Origin: an uncultured Actinomycetes bacterium
GTDB lineage: Bacteria > Actinomycetota > Thermoleophilia > Solirubrobacterales > Solirubrobacteraceae
Assembly: GCA_937888775.1 (NCBI GenBank)
Contig: CALAQT010000415.1
Coordinates: 1 to 9,691 of the forward strand
Reading direction: 5' to 3'
Length of the DNA: 9,691 nt
This document shows, in pieces, positions 5,898 to 9,691 of this stretch. Position numbers and translations under genes: made by a program. The notes under the pieces were generated by a model. It did no database searches, was not told the origin of the DNA, and worked only from the letters and a program-made list of their open reading frames with translations. Numbering within the stretch: the stretch's first letter is position 1; each line of letters begins with the position of its first letter.

Positions 5898-7478
5898 TCA
5901 ACGACCGGGTTGTTGCACGAACACCAACAGCTTTCGAGGTGTCCGCCTGAAGAACCTCGGCGCGATCGCGGTCAGACCGTTGATGCTGATCGGGACGGGG
6001 TGATCTAGCGCGAACCGGGCGATGATCCAGTTGTCGACGCGGAGGCGGGTCAGGAGCCGCGCTCCCCGCGGGGAGATGCTGCGCGGCGGGGATGATCCGA
6101 ACCGTCGCGGCGTCAACGCGGTCGCATCCAACGCCCCGCCTGACGCCAGCCTTAATCGCTTCGATGCGCCGACCACGTCGACTTCGCCGATCCGCACGCG
6201 GCGATCGTGGAGCTGGACCCAGGTGACGTTCGGTAGGTAGATCTTGAGCGGATCGGCGGTCGTCCCCTCCGCCGCCAGGATCGCGCGGGGAACGGTCGCG
6301 GGGCCGAGCGCGCGAGCGACGGCACGCCAGTCCGGGCGCTGAAGATACGCGTGCGTCTGAACTTGGGCCGCCGCGACCGAGAAGACCGCGAGCAGGACGA
6401 CCGCGAACGCGCCGCCGAGAAGACGGGCCCGGGGCACGACGCAGGCGGCCGCCGCGACCGTCACAAGTGGGATGAACGCGGGAATCACGTTGCGCGAGAA
6501 GAAGTAGTCCTGGCCAATAAAGCCGAGCGCCAGGGGCACGAGGATCACCGATCCGGCGATCACCGCCGCCACACCCGCCCCCTCCCGAGTCCGGCGATCG
6601 CCCGCGAACGCAAGCAGCAGCGCGACAACGGACAGAAACACGGCCGCGCCGATCAGCCCCTCAGGGATCGTCGCCCGCCGCAAGAGCAGGCTCACCGCCC
6701 ATTCGAGCGCCGTGTCCGCGATCCGACGGGTTCTCGGCACCGCTGCGATCCAGCCGACGCCATGGGAGGTGTCGATGAACGCGAACGGAGCCATCGCCGC
6801 CTGCACCACCGCCGTCACCGCGACCGCGCAGACGACGGTGCGATTGCGCGATATCCACAGCAGCCAGACGGCCTCGGGCGCGACCGCAAAGCCCGCGAAG
6901 AAGTGGGTCATCAACGCGAGCGCGGAGAACACGACCCACCAAATCAGGTTTCGCCGCGAGGCATCTCGCCGCGCCCGCATGAACCACAGGAACGACGCGC
7001 CGGTGAGCGCGGCCAGCAGCATGTACGCCCGCGCCTCCTGCGAGTACCAGATCATGAACGGGTTGACCGCGACAAACGCGGCGGCGAGCACGCCCGCCCA
7101 GCGTGAGACGAGCTCGCGCGCCGACAGGTAGGCGATCGGCACGATCGCGATACCAGCCAGCGTCGAGATCGAACGGAGCGCGACCTCACTCGTGCCGAAC
7201 ACGTGCGCCCAGCCCCAGACCAACACAAAGTACAGCGGCGGCGTCGTCTCGACATGGACGACGGTGTTCAGCATCGCGCCGAACGGAAGGTGGGCTTCAT
7301 AGGCGGTCAGCGCCTCGTCGGTCCAGAAGCTCTGGTTGTCGATCGTGAGGATCCGGATCACCGTCGCGAGCACGACAAGAGCGATCAGCACCCAGACCTC
7401 GTCTACCGACCGCGCGTTCACGCGGGCCAACGCTCGCGGACCGCGCACGCGCGGCGCCGGATGTTCGCTGGCGCTCAC
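5898..7478 (-). CDS. GT-C integral-membrane glycosyltransferase (GT39/ArnT-like)
   Basis: 526 residues. It likely takes a sugar from a polyprenyl-phosphate carrier and transfers it to an acceptor on the outer face of the cytoplasmic membrane. Helix 1 is at about 28-46. The first external loop carries FWTDEALTAY (51-60); the Asp-Glu pair D54-E55 is the usual GT-C catalytic site. Other family marks are TTPPLYFVLVW (78-88) and WYSQEARAYML (144-154). Eight or more further helices run to about 370, including one after GQDYFFSRNVIPAF (322-335). Residues 377-526 form a soluble C-terminal domain beginning YLQRPDWRAVARAL. The ATG overlaps the stop of the DegT gene as ATGA (7475-7478), so the two are co-transcribed and probably translationally coupled. 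The donor is plausibly the lipid-linked sugar made by the GT2 at 4332-5378. Confidence 0.9.
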   Translation of the reverse strand: MSASEHPAPRVRGPRALARVNARSVDEVWVLIALVVLATVIRILTIDNQSFWTDEALTAYEAHLPFGAMLNTVVHVETTPPLYFVLVWGWAHVFGTSEVALRSISTLAGIAIVPIAYLSARELVSRWAGVLAAAFVAVNPFMIWYSQEARAYMLLAALTGASFLWFMRARRDASRRNLIWWVVFSALALMTHFFAGFAVAPEAVWLLWISRNRTVVCAVAVTAVVQAAMAPFAFIDTSHGVGWIAAVPRTRRIADTALEWAVSLLLRRATIPEGLIGAAVFLSVVALLLAFAGDRRTREGAGVAAVIAGSVILVPLALGFIGQDYFFSRNVIPAFIPLVTVAAAACVVPRARLLGGAFAVVLLAVFSVAAAQVQTHAYLQRPDWRAVARALGPATVPRAILAAEGTTADPLKIYLPNVTWVQLHDRRVRIGEVDVVGASKRLRLASGGALDATALTPRRFGSSPPRSISPRGARLLTRLRVDNWIIARFALDHPVPISINGLTAIAPRFFRRTPRKLLVFVQQPGR

Positions 7479-8620
7479 CCCAGAACGTCTATCAGGGCGC
7501 TGACGACGTCGTCCTGGTCAGCTTCGGTCACCTTCGGGCTCAGCGGCAGGCTCAACGTTCGCTCAGAGATGTCCGTCGCAACCGGGAAGTCAGCCGGGTC
7601 AAGGCCGTACGTGTCGCGGTAGAAAGGGTGCAGGTGGACGCCCCGGTAGTGAACGCCGGTCCCGATCCGACGGGCGGCCAGAGCATCGAGCAGCTGATCA
7701 CGCATGAGCGGCGCACCGGGCTCGACGAGCACCTGGTATAGGTGGCGGGCATGGCGGGTGCCGGGCTCCGGTGGTGGCGGCGTCTGCAGCGGCAGCCCGG
7801 TCAGCAGCTCGTCGTAGCGATCCCACAGCTCGGATCGGCGATCGATCCACCCGTCCAGGCGCGGAAGCTGGTGCACGCCGAGCGCCGCCTGGACGTCGGT
7901 CATGTTGTACTTATAGCCCGGCTCGACCACCTCGTAGTGACGAAAGCCCGTGTCGGAGAATCGCTGCCACGCGCCGAGGCTGAGACCGTGAAGCGCCAGC
8001 CGCTCAACCCGGGCCGCGATCTCGGCGTCCTCGGTAACCAGCGCCCCGCCTTCGATCGTTGAGATGTTCTTTGTGACGTAGAACGAGAAGGCCGCAACGT
8101 TCCCGAACGCGCCGATCCGCCGGCCTCGCCATTCGCTTCCGATCGCATGTGCGGCGTCTTCGATCACAAGCAGTCCGTGGCGGTCCCGTAACCCGTTTAG
8201 ACGGTCCATGTCGACGGGCCGCCCGGCGAGATGCACCGGCATGATGGCTCGAGTGCGCGGGGTGATCGTGGCCTCGGCGGCGTCGAGGTCGATCAAACCC
8301 GTGCCCGGCACGGCATCGATCAGGACCGGCCTTGCGCCCGCATGCTCGATGGCGTTCGCCGAGGCGACGAACGTCATCGCCGGCACCAGTACCTCATCGC
8401 CCGCCCCGATCCCGAGCACCTGCAACGCGAGGATCAACGCGGCCGTGCACGAAGACACGCAGCGCACATGGGGCGCCCCGACGTAATCGGACAGCATCTG
8501 CTCGAAGCGGTGCACCTTCGGGCCGGTGCCGACCCACCCCGAGCGTAGGGAGTCCACGACTTCGGCGATCTCCTCCTCGCCGATCACCGGACTCCCGAAG
8601 ATCAGAAAGTTCTCTCGCAT
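7475..8620 (-). CDS. DegT/DnrJ/EryC1/StrS PLP aminotransferase (ArnB-like)
   Basis: 381 residues from the ATG at 8620, which has AAGG 5 nt upstream and gives the family-typical opening FLIFGSPVIGEEEIAEVVDS. A start at 8713 would add 31 uncharacteristic residues. Landmarks in this numbering: SGWVGTGPKVHRFE (27-40), SSCTAALILAL (56-66), PAMTFVASANAI (80-91), VIEDAAHAIGS (152-162, D155 contacting the PLP ring nitrogen), SFYVTKNISTIEGG (179-192, K184 forming the Schiff base), GYKYNMTDVQAALG (235-248), IGTGVHYRGVHLHP near the C-terminus. The family transaminates a keto-sugar nucleotide, usually with glutamate, to an amino sugar. The pattern, especially TPRTRAIMPVHLAG and GYKYNMTD, is close to ArnB, but the exact sugar cannot be read. 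First gene of a two-gene operon with the GT-C transferase. Confidence 0.92.
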   Translation of the reverse strand: MRENFLIFGSPVIGEEEIAEVVDSLRSGWVGTGPKVHRFEQMLSDYVGAPHVRCVSSCTAALILALQVLGIGAGDEVLVPAMTFVASANAIEHAGARPVLIDAVPGTGLIDLDAAEATITPRTRAIMPVHLAGRPVDMDRLNGLRDRHGLLVIEDAAHAIGSEWRGRRIGAFGNVAAFSFYVTKNISTIEGGALVTEDAEIAARVERLALHGLSLGAWQRFSDTGFRHYEVVEPGYKYNMTDVQAALGVHQLPRLDGWIDRRSELWDRYDELLTGLPLQTPPPPEPGTRHARHLYQVLVEPGAPLMRDQLLDALAARRIGTGVHYRGVHLHPFYRDTYGLDPADFPVATDISERTLSLPLSPKVTEADQDDVVSALIDVLG

Positions 8621-9131
8621 GAGCGCCTTGTCTTGCGGTCCACTCGGCACGCTCGGCGGCACCGCGCAATGAGCCTGCGATCCCCTCCCGCGCCGAAAAG
8701 AGCCACGCCCCAAAACTCTGCTTCTAGCCGCTAAGCCGGGGTTAAAGCGTCTGCGGGTATCGGGTTAGGGTGCGTTGGAGGCGTAGGACGGCGCGCTCGG
8801 GGCGACGAGCGCGAGGCGGTCTTTGCCCTCGTTGGCGATCAGGACCCAAGATGCTCGGTCTCACGGTCCGCGGGCGGATCCACGGGACGAGTCCAAAAAC
8901 GGGGTAAAGCGTTTGATTGCCCACGACCCGCTTCGGGGGTGTACGGTTGGTCACGGCTTCGTCTCAATCATCGGCGAGCACTGCTTTCCGGCTCTGCACT
9001 CGGCTGGCGTCGGCGTTTGACTCAATTCGCGGCCGTGATCTGGCTTTGTCCCGTGTGACAATTGATCGACCCAATGCATCCGCCTGATCTCCGCCCACTC
9101 CTCCACGCCGACCACACGCCTTCCTCCTCGC
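8621..9131. other. Gene-free stretch upstream of the DegT operon
   Basis: No convincing coding frame on either strand. The promoter of the DegT/GT-C operon should lie in 8621-8750, but no clear -35/-10 pair is visible. A short imperfect direct repeat, GGGGTTAAAGCGTCTG (8738-8753) and GGGGTAAAGCGTTTG (8901-8915), lies about 165 bp apart. The remaining frames give low-complexity Arg/Pro/Ser translations. Confidence 0.45.
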
Positions 9132-9158
9132 CCGATCACACCGATCACACCGATCAAG
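9132..9158. repeat. Three tandem copies of a 9-bp unit
   Basis: CCGATCACA is repeated perfectly at 9132-9140 and 9141-9149, with a third copy ending differently (CCGATCAAG, 9150-9158). Too short and too few for a CRISPR array. Could be a small binding array or a slippage product. Confidence 0.7.
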
Positions 9159-9200
9159 CGAGGGTCCAGACCCGGTCGGACGAACCCGACCCCGCGCCAG

Positions 9201-9247
9201 GTGGGTCACTTTCGACCGGCGCAAGTGGGTCAGTATTCACCCGGCGC
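9201..9247. repeat. Two near-identical 22-23-bp repeats resembling an IS21-type end
   Basis: GTGGGTCACTTTCGACCGGCGC (9201-9222, split here as GTGGGTCAC + TTTCGACC + GGCGC) is followed by GTGGGTCAG-TATTCACC-CGGCGC (9225-9247). Shared parts are GTGGGTCA and CCGGCGC. Such spaced GGGTCA...CGGCGC repeats resemble the subterminal ends of IS21-family elements in high-GC bacteria as I recall them. No istA/istB coding sequence is present, so at most this is a scar. Confidence 0.35.
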
Positions 9248-9248
9248 C

Positions 9249-9509
9249 CACATCGCACGCCTCGTCCTGAGCGTGGGGCCTCTGACCGGCCCAAGCGGTC
9301 CCCTGTGTGCGAGGCCGCCGTGTGGGGCGGCCGCCAGCCGATTGACGGTCTGTTCGCCGCGCTTGACCGGCTGGGCGTTTCGTCGCTCGGGCGCGAAGGC
9401 GCGCGACGCGCTCGCGTCCTGATCGGGCCGGTGGTCATCCGCTTCTGTCTGCGCGCGCTCCTATCGTCACCGGGCGATGACCAACGCTAGCGACCGATGC
9501 GCCGGCCCC
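9249..9509. other. Gene-free stretch before the repeat cluster
   Basis: Frames are open on both strands but none shows a domain or a plausible ribosome site. The only structure seen is a 7-bp stem hairpin, GGCCGCC (9313-9319) with GGCGGCC (9326-9332), loop GTGTGG. Confidence 0.4.
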
Positions 9510-9531
9510 GGGGTGCATGAGGGGTGCATCA
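9510..9531. repeat. Tandem pair of an 11-bp unit
   Basis: GGGGTGCATGA (9510-9520) is followed at once by GGGGTGCATCA (9521-9531), 10 of 11 identical. It adjoins the inverted repeat at 9533-9627 and may belong to the same binding-site cluster. Confidence 0.6.
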
Positions 9532-9532
9532 G

Positions 9533-9627
9533 GTTGTCGTCTGCAGTCGTCTCCAGTCGTCTCGCGGAGGTTGTTTTCAGCGGATTTGCAGGTTTGTTCG
9601 CTACTGGACACGACTGGACACGACACC
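9533..9627. repeat. Inverted repeat built of 10-bp tandem units beside a tRNA 3' half
   Basis: The right arm (9603-9627) reads ACTGGACACG twice in tandem, then ACACC. The left arm (9557-9533, minus strand) reads ACTGGAGACG, ACTGCAGACG, then ACAACC. Both arms therefore have two 10-bp units plus an ACA(A)CC tail, facing each other across a 45-bp spacer (9558-9602). The 10-bp period puts the units on one face of the helix, which suggests a protein-binding array. The right arm ends 4 bp before the tRNA-like sequence, so integrase or excisionase arm sites are the natural guess. Confidence 0.65.
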
Positions 9628-9631
9628 GGAT

Positions 9632-9678
9632 CTTCTCTGATAAGGAAGAGGTCCCAGGTTCGAGTCCTGGATCGCCCA
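9632..9678 (+). tRNA. 3' half of a tRNA-Ile(GAT)-like gene, probable attachment site
   Basis: The anticodon arm is CTTCT-CTGATAA-GGAAG (9632-9648, last pair T-G), with loop order C-T-GAT-A-A giving anticodon GAT. Variable region AGGTC (9649-9653). T arm CCAGG-TTCGAGT-CCTGG (9654-9670). 3' acceptor strand ATCGCCC (9671-9677) and discriminator A (9678); no CCA follows. The matching 5' acceptor GGGCGAT and a D arm are missing upstream, where the 10-bp repeats lie instead. A tRNA gene cut in the anticodon arm with an intact 3' half is the normal scar of integration by a tyrosine recombinase. Not a functional tRNA gene as it stands. Confidence 0.75.
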
Positions 9679-9691
9679 TAGGAAAGTCCTG

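Noticed and set aside
5408..5950. 180-codon plus-strand open frame
   Set aside because: It lies over the decayed DUF4185 copy in a frame unrelated to either the minus-strand or the inverted plus-strand homology.
6351..7106. 251-codon plus-strand open frame
   Set aside because: Antisense to the GT-C gene. The highly charged Arg/Glu/Asp/His translation is typical of the reverse of hydrophobic GC-rich codons.
8621..8713. N-terminal extension of the DegT protein to 8713
   Set aside because: The 31 extra residues are unlike the family and the ATG at 8620 has a usable ribosome site and the typical first residues.
9132..9627. CRISPR array
   Set aside because: Repeat units are 9-11 bp or single 22-23-bp pairs, without regular spacers of 25-40 bp and without cas genes.
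9600..9678. Complete tRNA gene
   Set aside because: No D arm and no GGGCGAT 5' acceptor strand can be placed upstream of the anticodon arm; 10-bp repeats occupy that position.
9467..9679. Minus-strand frame starting MGDPGLEPGTSSLSEK
   Set aside because: This peptide is the reverse complement of the tRNA T arm and anticodon arm. It is a familiar spurious protein call antisense to tRNA 3' ends.

Overview
The window is GC-rich DNA from an actinobacterium. The best lineage clue is the gene at 345-950, whose N-terminus (SYANVIATVALFLAVGGGGAVA followed by a Gly-X-Y tract) is typical of the short secreted collagen-like proteins common in Thermoleophilia/Solirubrobacterales. That placement rests on recognition of the pattern, not on a search.

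Layout. 1-344: no firm gene, one strong hairpin. 345-950 (+): collagen-like surface protein with a TTG start, followed by a 13-bp hairpin. 997-2260: a graveyard of broken DNA holding a 177-bp element with 17-bp terminal inverted repeats, a frameshifted IS1595-type transposase N-terminus and the first ~70 codons of a GT2 glycosyltransferase. 2212-3513 (-): secreted DUF4185-like protein. 3748-4356 (+): SAM-dependent methyltransferase, overlapping tail-to-tail with 4332-5378 (-), a membrane-anchored GT2 polyprenyl-phosphate glycosyltransferase (ArnC/GtrB type). 5415-5840: a shredded, partly inverted second copy of the DUF4185-like gene. 5898-7478 (-): GT-C integral-membrane glycosyltransferase (ArnT/GT39 type), coupled by ATGA to 7475-8620 (-), a DegT/ArnB-type PLP sugar aminotransferase. 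8621-9691: no gene, several short repeats, a 25-bp two-unit inverted repeat and, at the end, the 3' half of a tRNA-Ile(GAT)-like gene with no 5' half, as expected for one end of a tRNA-integrated island.

How it fits together. DegT aminotransferase, polyprenyl-P glycosyltransferase and GT-C transferase are the same three enzyme types as ArnB-ArnC-ArnT: make an amino sugar nucleotide, load the sugar on a lipid carrier, transfer it outside the membrane. This suggests decoration of a cell-surface glycan with a 4-amino sugar or a similar residue. The secreted DUF4185-like protein may act on such a glycan; some DUF4185 members are GH183 endo-D-arabinanases.

Most striking observation: the gene pair DUF4185-GT2 exists twice in the same orientation, and decay is complementary. 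Copy A (2037-3513) keeps DUF4185 and has lost GT2. Copy B (4332-5840) keeps GT2 and has lost DUF4185. The remnants are only detectable by translating short frames and comparing them with the intact neighbour.
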